Positions 16,539 through 21,187 of a stretch of 21,187 bases of DNA are shown here, piece by piece. Position numbers and translations under genes: made by a program. The stretch is from a virus, in the IMG/VR virus record IMGVR_UViG_3300022912_000053, positions 1 through 21,187 of that record, one strand, 5' to 3'. Each line of letters begins with the position of its first letter. The first letter of the stretch is position 1. The notes below the pieces were generated by a model, which was not told the DNA's origin, made no database searches, and saw only the letters and a program-made list of their open reading frames with translations.

Positions 16539-16668
16539 GGTTTTCGTTGCATGGAACTTTCTCAACACCGAACAAATTATGCTCACCGTTTTCTAACGGC
16601 ACACCGTCTAAGCAGTACATACACAAGGGCGATTTTCTTAGTAATGCTATTTGATTTACGCTATACAT
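16426..16668 (-). CDS. Cassette gene: small protein with an attC-encoded tail
   Basis: I place the start at ATG 16668, preceded by AGGAGAGAAA. The 80-residue product (MYSVNQIALLRKSPLCMYCL...) has one CxxC pair and no recognised fold. From residue 44 (RLTTVTADDATATHYGQS...) the protein is encoded by the attC site that follows, ending in PRRR. A longer frame opens at ATG 16737, right after the previous attC core, and adds MTTNKRPKKWWGLHCRRFCL. That extra part matches WWGLHCR of the gene at 20092-20343 and looks like the remnant of a lost related cassette. Confidence 0.6.
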   Translation of the reverse strand: MYSVNQIALLRKSPLCMYCLDGVPLENGEHNLFGVEKVPCNENRLTTVTADDATATHYGQSSTDNYIYSDEITGAKPRRR

Positions 16669-16688
16669 TTTCTCTCCTAAACAAAAAC

Positions 16689-16712
16689 GCCGACAATGCA
16701 GTCCCCACCATT
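16689..16712 (-). repeat. 24-base exact repeat, copy 1 (WWGLHCR fossil)
   Basis: These 24 bases are identical to 20205-20228, where they encode WWGLHCR inside an intact zinc-ribbon gene. Here they sit between an attC core and the ribosome binding site of another gene, in a frame that would read KKWWGLHCRR. This suggests a fragment of a related cassette gene left behind by deletion. Confidence 0.75.
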
Positions 16713-16744
16713 TTTTGGGGCGTTTATTTGTGGTCATATTAGAA

Positions 16745-16822
16745 ACCTAACGATTGCTTCAAATGCCCGGCGGTGCTGACTGGATACACTGAGAGCGAGT
16801 TATTACCGCCGCTCGTTGTCAA
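16745..16822 (-). other. Integron attC site (short form)
   Basis: R' is GTTAGGT (16745-16751). R'' is a weak TGACAAC (16816-16822) that overlaps the TGA stop of the peptidase gene. The arms GCGGCGGT and ACCGCC pair within a 78-base site. Unlike most sites here, the upstream gene stops at R'' and does not read through. Confidence 0.75.
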
Positions 16823-17430
16823 GGCAACAATGGTAATGGGTCAACGTAATTTCTGTTCAGGCGCACAGTAACGTGAAGGTGTGGGCCAGTAGTATTTCCG
16901 GTATTGCCGGATAGCCCTATGCGTTGGCCTCGGGTCACATTTTCGCCACTTAAGACAAGCACCTGACTAAGATGGGCATATTTGGATTCATATCCATTAT
17001 CGTGTTTGATGGTTATATGCTTGCCGTAGTTGAATCTATGATCTTCTGTATGTTGTGACTTCGAGCTAGTCACAATTCCATCTGCGATTGCGTAGATGTC
17101 CGTGCCGATTGCTACGCCAATATCAAGACCTTCATGCCCGATCTGCGGCGTTCCGTCAGCATTTCGCATTCCGAATTTGCGGTAAATGGCTTCATTTTCA
17201 CCGAATTTCTGTGTCACCCATTTGGATAAGGTGGGCCACGCGAAAATGCCGCCTGTTGGCGCTACGGCATCCTCATTGGCTTCCCAGGTGAAGACCTTGT
17301 CAGGGAATAGGTTCGGCAATGCTGCGTGCAGAGCATCTTGGATAGCTCTCACGCCATCCCTGTTAATTCCAGAAACGTATATATTGTTGCTTGCGTGGTC
17401 GTGCATCATTTCCAAACTTAGTGTTGCCAT
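16819..17430 (-). CDS. M23-family zinc endopeptidase (likely lysin)
   Basis: I place the start at ATG 17430, preceded by AAGGAG; a longer frame from 17478 lacks this support. The 203-residue product carries the LytM/lysostaphin-type domain at about residues 95-200. Zinc ligands are His99 and Asp103 (HEGLD) and His186. Catalytic histidines are His152 (KYAHLS) and His184 (GPHLHV). GTDIYAIADGIV and RGQRIGLSGNTGNTTGPHLH are classic family text. It should cut peptide cross-links in peptidoglycan. There is no signal peptide or membrane segment, so if it is the phage endolysin it needs a holin, and none is visible here. The N-terminal 90 residues are not recognised. It occupies its own cassette. Confidence 0.85.
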   Translation of the reverse strand: MATLSLEMMHDHASNNIYVSGINRDGVRAIQDALHAALPNLFPDKVFTWEANEDAVAPTGGIFAWPTLSKWVTQKFGENEAIYRKFGMRNADGTPQIGHEGLDIGVAIGTDIYAIADGIVTSSKSQHTEDHRFNYGKHITIKHDNGYESKYAHLSQVLVLSGENVTRGQRIGLSGNTGNTTGPHLHVTVRLNRNYVDPLPLLP

Positions 17431-17445
17431 TTCTCGTATTCTCCT

Positions 17446-17508
17446 TTTTACGACTTGCTTCACGGGGCGGCGTTTCAATCGTTGCCATCGCTGCCCATGA
17501 TGTTAGTA
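17446..17508 (-). other. Degenerate attC-like site upstream of the peptidase gene
   Basis: On the - strand TACTAAC (17502-17508) is followed by arms GGGCaGCG and CGCcGCCC and by GTGAAGCAAGTCGTAAA near 17446-17462. That last part resembles the TGAAGCAATCGTTAGGT end of the next site but lacks GTT. It looks like a worn attC that may no longer recombine. Confidence 0.3.
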
Positions 17509-17539
17509 AATAATTCCCCACAAATCCACTGCATGTTAA

Positions 17540-17828
17540 GTTAGAAAAGCGGGCCGGGTTCTCACCGACACGGAGCATATTCAACAATTTATGCGCCTAT
17601 TCTCAATTGCGCAAGTACATTATTTGCTACTCGTAGGGATGAAATACAGGGATCATCGCCTTCTATGTGGCTCACCCGGAATTTCATAACTAAGCCCTAG
17701 CCGCTGTACCGCCGCTTTTCTATTTTCTGGCTTCCCAGATCGCACTCATCGGTTATACAGGGACATTACCGAATGCTACGGCCAGATTTTGTTATAAAGG
17801 TTCTACGGGGCTAGTCCCGCTTTCTAAC
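17540..17828. repeat. 289-base segment bounded by inverted GTTAGAA(A)AGCGGG repeats
   Basis: GTTAGAAAAGCGGG at 17540-17553 faces CCCGCTTTCTAAC at 17816-17828. The ends match the cores of attC sites (GTTAGAA...TTCTAAC), so the segment has the form of a single small cassette body. A miniature inverted-repeat element is the alternative; no target duplication is seen. Apart from the 32-residue frame listed separately, it holds nothing recognisable. Confidence 0.5.
17589..17687 (-). CDS. Possible 32-residue peptide gene in a small cassette
   Basis: ATG 17687 has AGGG 9 bases upstream and opens a frame reading MKFRVSHIEGDDPCISSLRV, then ANNVLAQLRIGA and TAA. It is the only sensible frame in the 400 bases between the two neighbouring genes. 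The composition is protein-like but the length is too short to be sure. It has no membrane segment. Confidence 0.35.
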   Translation of the reverse strand: MKFRVSHIEGDDPCISSLRVANNVLAQLRIGA

Positions 17829-17948
17829 GTTTGCATCAGCGGCTTGGCGGCGTATAGAAAACCGACCTGGCACAACTGATTTTATGATATGGATCGGGCT
17901 GATTGCAATCGGGGCAGATAGCCAAGTCCGCTGTATGTGTGGTTAGGT
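17822..17948 (-). other. Integron attC site
   Basis: R'' is ACCTAAC (17942-17948) and R' is GTTAGAA (17822-17828, one base off the consensus). The arms AGCGGacTTGGC and GCCAAGCCGCT pair well. The length is 127 bases. The upstream gene reads through it and ends at 17836. Confidence 0.8.
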
Positions 17949-18117
17949 TGCCGCATGAACAACCCAATTCGCCGTTTGATGTGGGATCGGCGGCGATAAT
18001 TTCATCGGCACGAAGCAACAACTGATACAACTCCGAGCGCGCATCCTGAAATTCATCGAAGCTGTGTTCTAGACTTTGCATAATGCGAAACATTTCTGTA
18101 AATTTATCGGCTAACAT
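17836..18117 (-). CDS. Cassette gene: small helical protein with a zinc-binding attC-encoded tail
   Basis: I place the start at ATG 18117, with GGAG five bases upstream. It lies inside the end of the preceding gene, which it overlaps by 14 bases, so the two are probably coupled and share one cassette. The 93-residue product has a long helix (FRIMQSLEHSFDEFQDARSE), then CSCG. From NLTTHTADLAICPDCNQPDP onward the text is encoded by the attC site. The CxC and CPDC pairs could form a zinc site, half of which would then come from attC. The function is unknown. Confidence 0.6.
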   Translation of the reverse strand: MLADKFTEMFRIMQSLEHSFDEFQDARSELYQLLLRADEIIAADPTSNGELGCSCGNLTTHTADLAICPDCNQPDPYHKISCARSVFYTPPSR

Positions 18118-18334
18118 CTTCACTCCATTCTGGAACATCATCATACGGCATTCCTTCGCCGCACTGGCAACAACATGCCCAGCCTTCATATTCATCAGGT
18201 TCATAATATGTGCCTGGGTATCGCTTCCACTTGACTTCTACCTGCGGGTGCTTGCAATCGCTACCACAAGCACCGCTTCCCATACGATGCGGAAATTTAT
18301 AGGCTGGGCATTGGCATGTTTTTGTTTGTGTCAT
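18104..18334 (-). CDS. Cassette gene: cysteine-rich zinc-binding phage-type protein
   Basis: I place the start at ATG 18334, with AGGT upstream. A TTG at 18355 in frame is possible, but it lies within the attC core. The 76-residue product begins CQCPAYKFPHRMGSGACGSD, a pattern (CxCPAYxFPHRxxxGxC) I associate with small phage and plasmid proteins. It has further cysteines at 27, 54-56 and 58. The cysteine layout implies metal binding. The function is unknown. It is the first of two overlapping genes in this cassette. Confidence 0.65.
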   Translation of the reverse strand: MTQTKTCQCPAYKFPHRMGSGACGSDCKHPQVEVKWKRYPGTYYEPDEYEGWACCCQCGEGMPYDDVPEWSEDVSR

Positions 18335-18354
18335 TTTAGACCTACGTTTAGGCA

Positions 18355-18447
18355 AACTAACGGTTTAGGCCACCCGCTGTTTGCCCATATTGCCGTCGCT
18401 GGCTAAAACGCGAGCGGGCAAACAGTCGGGTGCGCCTGTTGTTAGTG
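18355..18447 (-). other. Integron attC site
   Basis: R'' CACTAAC (18441-18447) and R' GTTAGTT (18355-18361) pair over ACTAAC / GTTAGT. Inside them GCACCCG pairs with CGGGTgGC and GTTTGCCC pairs exactly with GGGCAAAC. The 93-base hairpin is among the clearest in the window. The upstream gene reads through it. Confidence 0.88.
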
Positions 18448-19099
18448 ATGCCGTGTGCGCAAGTTTGAATTCAACAACCCATACCCACGGGTTAACGTCC
18501 CATCCGTAGCCACGCTGTCCGTTGATGTTGTCCCAAAGCTCTGCAAATTCGACGCGTGGCATATACCGATCGTTTTTCATAAGCCCTTCTGCAAGCGCAT
18601 TTTCTGTGCTGATTTCCTGCACACGCTCAACGCGCACATCCACAATATCGAGAGTGATCCGGCTCGCCCAGCGTGGCATAAAAATAGATGGACGCCAACT
18701 ATCACCATGATTACCGCGTGCATCCATCCATTTGTACGATGCTTCCTGCGTGTTCTCGATTTCGATAAACGCATTATCGGCGCGATAGCGAATACCATCA
18801 AGGCCGGGATTGTGACTATCGTCGCCGAGTTCTTCAGCCCGCCAAGTTTCGCGCACCCAAATAGTATCAGTCGTACCATCCGAATATACGGAGCCATACG
18901 GCGAACCCCTATCGCCATAAACGTCGTGGAATAAATGGGATTGCATAAGGCAATCAGATACATAAAATAAATCGCCATGCCACCATCCGCCGCTCATCGC
19001 CATCGGTTGTGGCTTTATTACCCGGCGGGTTTGGGATTTGCGGCCTTCCAGGATTGCATTTACCATTTCGCCGTTAAATAGGATAGGTTTTTCAGCCAT
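18365..19099 (-). CDS. Cassette gene: ASCH-domain phage protein
   Basis: I place the start at ATG 19099; the frame from 19138 begins inside attC. The 244-residue product opens MAEKPILFNGEMVNAILEGR followed by KSQTRRVIKPQP, the usual start of the ASCH/PUA-like proteins common in phages. It continues with IWVRETWRAEE, PSIFMPRWASRITLDIVDVR, the PF-like segment VERVQEISTENALAEGL, and ends its normal domain at NPWVWVVEFK. The fold suggests RNA or modified-nucleotide binding; the reaction is unknown. After VEFK the extra tail LAHTASLTTGAPDCLPARVL... comes from the attC site, which such proteins do not normally carry. Confidence 0.82.
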   Translation of the reverse strand: MAEKPILFNGEMVNAILEGRKSQTRRVIKPQPMAMSGGWWHGDLFYVSDCLMQSHLFHDVYGDRGSPYGSVYSDGTTDTIWVRETWRAEELGDDSHNPGLDGIRYRADNAFIEIENTQEASYKWMDARGNHGDSWRPSIFMPRWASRITLDIVDVRVERVQEISTENALAEGLMKNDRYMPRVEFAELWDNINGQRGYGWDVNPWVWVVEFKLAHTASLTTGAPDCLPARVLASDGNMGKQRVA

Positions 19100-19120
19100 A
19101 AAGTTACTCTCTTTCAGGCA

Positions 19121-19244
19121 CACTAACGGTTTATTCATTTGCCGGGCGGGTTTGCAAAAATACCCGGCATATTGAATTGACTGGCCGCAAAGCGCCGCGG
19201 CCTATCCGGGCGACTAGCCCGGTCTAATGCAATTTTGGTTAGGT
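19121..19244 (-). other. Integron attC site
   Basis: R'' ACCTAAC (19238-19244) and R' GTTAGTG (19121-19127) bound a 124-base site with arms TTgCATtagaCCGGGC and GCCCGGcaaATGAA. It contains a further small hairpin, CCGGGCtagtcGCCCGG. Related TAGCCCGGTC text occurs in the sites at 20352-20474 and 20955-21079, so these sites form one family. The upstream gene reads through to 19135. Confidence 0.85.
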
Positions 19245-20040
19245 GCGGATGCGATAAATCACCAACCCCGCACGAAACACACGCAGATTCAGTATCGAGT
19301 TCGCATAAATCAATGCCCAGACTGGCTTCGTATCGCTCTCGCAGTTCCGTCAATGGCAGCGGCGATACATTGCCGCCCGACTGATCCCTAACAATGGCGT
19401 AATTTTTGCGCACTGGATGATCTCTCATTGCGGTTTCCCAGTTTTCAATTTCTGCGTATCGTTCAGGATAATTTATGAGAGTGCGCAACCAATCGCCCTG
19501 CCCCTGCTTGACGCAGACGCCACCACAATTAGCGTGAGTGTAGCCTAGCGCGTACATTCTAGGTGGCTCAATGCACCAATCGTAGCGTACAACATCCGCA
19601 TATTTACGGTATTCGATGGGCTTCCAGAGTAATGGATAGTCAACATCCCAACCGCGGGCATTGTAGTTTTTTGTAGTAGCTTCGCAGCGGTGAATTTCTG
19701 AGAAATCATAGCCAATGTGAATTGTTACCGGATCGCTGATTGTTTCCAGGTATGCAACAAACGGTTCAATTTTCAATCGGAACGTGCAAGGTGCAATTTT
19801 TTGATTTGCTATGATTGACTGATCCGCAAAAACCTGATACGGCGTGCGACCTTCTGCTAGGGTTGTTATTGGCATATTCCAACGGCGGCGGCAATCATCC
19901 ATGAAGCGGTAATTGTCTCCGTCTTCGATTTTTGTATCCATGAATACGATTTCAACCGCCGATTTTCCATAGCGATTGATAACGCGCTCAACCGTGAGCG
20001 CAGATGATAAGCCGGTTGAAAAGCTAATGATGTGTTTCAA
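19135..20040 (-). CDS. Cassette gene: PAPS-reductase-like PP-loop protein
   Basis: I favour TTG 20040 as the start (MKHIISFSTGLSS); its ribosome binding site TTAGGTG is the attC core itself. GTG 20049, inside the core, is the alternative. The 301-residue product has the PP-loop SFSTGLSSAL, a strand IVFMDTKIEDGDNYRFM, the segment APCTFRLKIEPF, and the motif YTHANCGGVCVKQGQGDWLR. These mark the phage branch of the PAPS reductase / adenine nucleotide alpha-hydrolase superfamily. A cysteine cluster (CELDTESACVSCGVG) follows. It may adenylate or sulfur-modify a substrate; true PAPS reduction is unproven. From HLTKIALDRASRPDRPRR onward the protein is attC-encoded. Confidence 0.8.
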   Translation of the reverse strand: MKHIISFSTGLSSALTVERVINRYGKSAVEIVFMDTKIEDGDNYRFMDDCRRRWNMPITTLAEGRTPYQVFADQSIIANQKIAPCTFRLKIEPFVAYLETISDPVTIHIGYDFSEIHRCEATTKNYNARGWDVDYPLLWKPIEYRKYADVVRYDWCIEPPRMYALGYTHANCGGVCVKQGQGDWLRTLINYPERYAEIENWETAMRDHPVRKNYAIVRDQSGGNVSPLPLTELRERYEASLGIDLCELDTESACVSCGVGDLSHPHLTKIALDRASRPDRPRRFAASQFNMPGIFANPPGK

Positions 20041-20047
20041 AATAAGC

Positions 20048-20138
20048 ACCTAACGATGGCGTAACCCGCTTGTGGCATAGCGGATCACTGATTATTTTGC
20101 GCCCGATTGCCACAAGTCGGGTTTACGTTTGGTTAGGT
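20048..20138 (-). other. Integron attC site
   Basis: R'' ACCTAAC (20132-20138) and R' GTTAGGT (20048-20054) are perfect inverse copies. Each is eight bases from its inner arm, AACCCGaCTTGTGGCA and TGCCACAAGcGGGTT, which pair with a single unpaired base. This 91-base site is a textbook attC. The R' continues GTTAGGTG into the translation start of the next gene. Confidence 0.92.
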
Positions 20139-20343
20139 GCGCCGTTTCTTGCACAGTGACCGGGCGCTGGCCGCAATTTGGGCATAGATTTTGGTAACCA
20201 TCATGCCGACAATGCAGTCCCCACCATTGATCGCCACAAAAAAGACATTTTCTCAGAAAATGCACGGACTCTTCCCCAAAATCGCCGTCGCTTTTGGGAT
20301 ATGAATCAAATTCACATTCGCATATTTCTATGTAGTCGTTCAT
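20092..20343 (-). CDS. Cassette gene: zinc-ribbon protein
   Basis: The 83-residue product starts at ATG 20343; the only ribosome binding site is AGGTG from the attC core 8 bases upstream. Cys33/Cys36 (CLFC) and Cys54/Cys57 (CPNC) frame GDQWWGLHCRHDGYQNL, a zinc-ribbon layout. The end HLTKRKPDLWQSGAK is attC-encoded. A 24-base piece of this gene (20205-20228) recurs at 16689-16712. The function is unknown. Confidence 0.72.
   Translation of the reverse strand: MNDYIEICECEFDSYPKSDGDFGEESVHFLRKCLFCGDQWWGLHCRHDGYQNLCPNCGQRPVTVQETAHLTKRKPDLWQSGAK
20205..20228 (-). repeat. 24-base exact repeat, copy 2
   Basis: These bases encode WWGLHCR inside the intact zinc-ribbon gene and are identical to 16689-16712, about 3.5 kb away. 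Flanking sequence diverges at once on both sides. Confidence 0.75.
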
Positions 20344-20351
20344 AATTTAGC

Positions 20352-20474
20352 ACCTAACGTTTTAGTAACCGGCTTGGCGGGTTAGCTCAGAGCCATTGCC
20401 GGGAGATATGATAATTTGCTAGACTTCATCGTTTTGCGCCGCGGTAGCCCGGTCGGGTTCACTTTGGGTTAGGT
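20352..20474 (-). other. Integron attC site
   Basis: R'' ACCTAAC (20468-20474) and R' GTTAGGT (20352-20358) are perfect inverse copies bounding 123 bases. The inner arms AACCcG and CCGGTT pair imperfectly, and GACCGGGCTA recalls the neighbouring sites. R' continues as GTTAGGTG just upstream of the next start codon. The upstream gene reads through to 20419. Confidence 0.87.
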
Positions 20475-20667
20475 TTCGTGACGGCTTATCGTTGCTAACC
20501 ATATCGCTGCTTTGATACAATTTCATCCAGCACGTATCACCATTGCACGTTCTCGAAACTTCATCGAGATAGAATGCAACCCAACCACGACGGCGGAGAT
20601 ATTTTGCCATTAGCCTATGATGAAACCTTAGTGCGTTGTGCATTGTTACTGTAATAAATTCTGACAT
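20419..20667 (-). CDS. Cassette gene: orphan small protein
   Basis: The 82-residue product starts at ATG 20667 with a strong GAAGGAAGG ribosome binding site. It is basic at its N-terminus (RFHHRLMAKYLRRRGWVAFY), has two cysteines (RTCNGDTCW) and ends in the attC-encoded tail NLTQSEPDRATAAQNDEV. No family is recognised. Its layout is typical of cassette orphans. Confidence 0.65.
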   Translation of the reverse strand: MSEFITVTMHNALRFHHRLMAKYLRRRGWVAFYLDEVSRTCNGDTCWMKLYQSSDMVSNDKPSRNLTQSEPDRATAAQNDEV

Positions 20668-20685
20668 ATTAACCTTCCTTCAGAA

Positions 20686-20807
20686 ACCTAAGGTTTGCTT
20701 CAAGCGCCGACGTCTTTTACTTCTTTACCATTCACAAAAGTGCGATCCTTAGCTCCGGGCGCGGCGTAGTCCACGCCAAAGGCGGTCGCTTGCAAGTTTT
20801 GTTGGGC
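20686..20807 (-). other. Integron attC site with a mutated core
   Basis: R'' is probably GCCCAAC (20801-20807) and R' is CTTAGGT (20686-20692), where the invariant first G of GTTRRRY has become C. The arms GCAAGCG and CGCTTGaagc are 7-8 bases from the cores. The length is 122 bases. A second possible R'' (TCCTAAC) lies at 20818-20824. Because cleavage occurs next to the lost G, the site may be inactive. Confidence 0.7.
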
Positions 20808-20924
20808 GGCTTTCTTTGTTAGGAAGTCGGTAAAATCTTGCAATGCCCATCGAACACCAGCCGTCAACGATGACGGATTTTCTACTTCTAAAATAAACTC
20901 GGATAGCAATTCTTCATAATCCAT
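20700..20924 (-). CDS. Cassette gene: orphan small protein
   Basis: I place the start at ATG 20924, which has AAGGAAGG upstream; the frame from 20960 starts in the attC core. The 74-residue product has an acidic helical start (MDYEELLSEFILEVENPSSL, then TAGVRWALQDFTDFL). From about KKAAQQNLQATAFGVDYAAP the text overlaps the attC site. The KKAAQ-N segment and its 16 coding bases are shared with the cassette gene at 16137-16388. The function is unknown. Confidence 0.6.
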   Translation of the reverse strand: MDYEELLSEFILEVENPSSLTAGVRWALQDFTDFLTKKAAQQNLQATAFGVDYAAPGAKDRTFVNGKEVKDVGA

Positions 20925-20954
20925 TTTGTTGCCTTCCTTTTCTTGGACGTGTCC

Positions 20955-21079
20955 GCCCAACGTTTAGCATAACCAGCCGGGCGATTACACCCTGAGCTTG
21001 TTAGCCTACAAACTACTTGAATAATTCACCCTGCTTACCCTCGGGCGATAGCCCGGTCTGAGTTGATGCGGGGTTAGGT
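20955..21079 (-). other. Integron attC site
   Basis: R'' ACCTAAC (21073-21079) and R' GTTGGGC (20955-20961) bound 125 bases with arms AACtCAgaCCGGGC and GCCCGGcTGgTT. It contains the short hairpin CGGGCtatcGCCCG seen in related form in other sites here. The upstream truncated gene ends inside it. Confidence 0.88.
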
Positions 21080-21187
21080 TGCTCTATGCCATCAAATAAT
21101 CCGGCTTGCCCCATCGCTCGCATTTTCCAGGCTTCTGGAATTGGGCGAGTGTAATTACATTCGGGCCAGTTGGGACATCCAAGAAAT
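21013..21187 (-). CDS. C-terminal end of a protein with a topoisomerase-type zinc finger (5' truncated)
   Basis: An open frame of 57 residues enters from the right edge and ends at TAG 21013-21015. It begins FLGCPNWPECNYTRPIPEAW, which matches the C4 zinc-finger repeat of bacterial topoisomerase I and related nucleases (FxGCxxxPxCxYT). Only the second half of the finger is visible. The end (EQPNPASTQTGLSPEGKQGE, then LFK) is encoded by the attC site, but in a different frame from the other cassettes. The full protein lies outside the window. Confidence 0.65.
   Translation of the reverse strand, partial: FLGCPNWPECNYTRPIPEAWKMRAMGQAGLFDGIEQPNPASTQTGLSPEGKQGELFK

Larger units (their letters stand above)
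16137..21187 (-). mobile_element. Integron-type gene cassette array without a visible integrase
   Basis: At least nine cassette bodies, all on the - strand, are separated by eight good attC sites and at least one worn site. By the usual layout, attI and an intI gene would lie beyond the right edge. The left end, nearest the phage genes, has the most degenerate sites. Cassette contents lean to phage-type genes (ASCH, PP-loop PAPS-reductase-like, M23 peptidase, CxCPAYxFPHR protein). The array could be part of the phage genome, or a host array into which a phage or its remnant inserted. Confidence 0.8.

Noticed and set aside
16426-16737. Using ATG 16737 as the definite start of the cassette gene
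   Set aside because: ATG 16668 has a strong AGGAGAGAAA signal, and the upstream part looks like a piece of another gene.
17363-17587. 74-residue - strand frame across the start of the M23 peptidase gene
   Set aside because: It overlaps the peptidase start region, has no ribosome binding site and reads as low-quality text; the peptidase start at 17430 is well supported.
17822-18204. A longer start for the helical cassette gene at 18204
   Set aside because: It would overlap the cysteine-rich gene by 100 bases, while ATG 18117 has a well-placed GGAG.
15762-21187. CRISPR array as the explanation for the repeated motifs
   Set aside because: The repeats are short inverted core pairs around coding genes, not direct repeats with uniform spacers.
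1-21187. Integron integrase, phage integrase or transposase within the window
   Set aside because: No frame shows the tyrosine-recombinase R-H-R-Y pattern, a serine-recombinase motif or a DDE pattern.

Overview
The window combines two blocks that run towards each other. Bases 1 to about 15,620 hold the head, tail and fibre genes of a tailed phage or prophage, all on the + strand and tightly packed with many 1-14 base overlaps. Bases about 15,760-21,187 hold small accessory genes on the - strand. Most of these are separated by sites that read as integron attC recombination sites. The sequence alone does not identify the host. GC content is near 50%, ATG, GTG and probably TTG starts are used, and most genes have AGGAG-type ribosome binding sites, so the host is bacterial. 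Many products match only general phage families, which suggests an uncultured lineage. A siphovirus-like tail is inferred from a tube, a tape measure and a hub with no visible sheath.

Left block, in order: the end of an unknown gene; one large protein that appears to fuse a prohead protease, a scaffold and an HK97-fold capsid protein; a TAAELN-repeat decoration or fibre-like protein; a Rossmann-like protein; a PAPS-dependent sulfotransferase; head-tail connector and completion proteins; a 63-residue protein and two related tail-tube proteins; a tail-assembly chaperone pair joined by a candidate -1 slippery heptamer C CCA AAC; the tape measure; a tail hub; a kelch-propeller fibre; two proteins of unknown function; a fibre-like protein; and a DNRLRE-like tail protein.

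Right block, read on the - strand from the right edge: a truncated protein with a topoisomerase-type zinc finger, several short orphan genes, zinc-ribbon proteins, a PAPS-reductase-like PP-loop protein, an ASCH-domain protein, an M23 peptidase (a likely lysin), and further short genes. Between them lie eight good and one or two degenerate attC sites, with RYYYAAC and GTTRRRY cores, nested inverted arms and lengths of 78-128 bases. No integron integrase or attI is visible. If one exists it should lie to the right of the window.

The main points of interest are: (i) an integron-type cassette array of phage-flavoured genes directly against a phage late operon; (ii) six cassette genes that read through the attC site in the same frame, giving unrelated proteins a related C-terminal tail of the form x-L-T-[TKQ]-x3-D; (iii) attC cores that appear to supply the ribosome binding site of the next gene; (iv) two PAPS-linked proteins in one locus; (v) the fused protease-scaffold-capsid gene.
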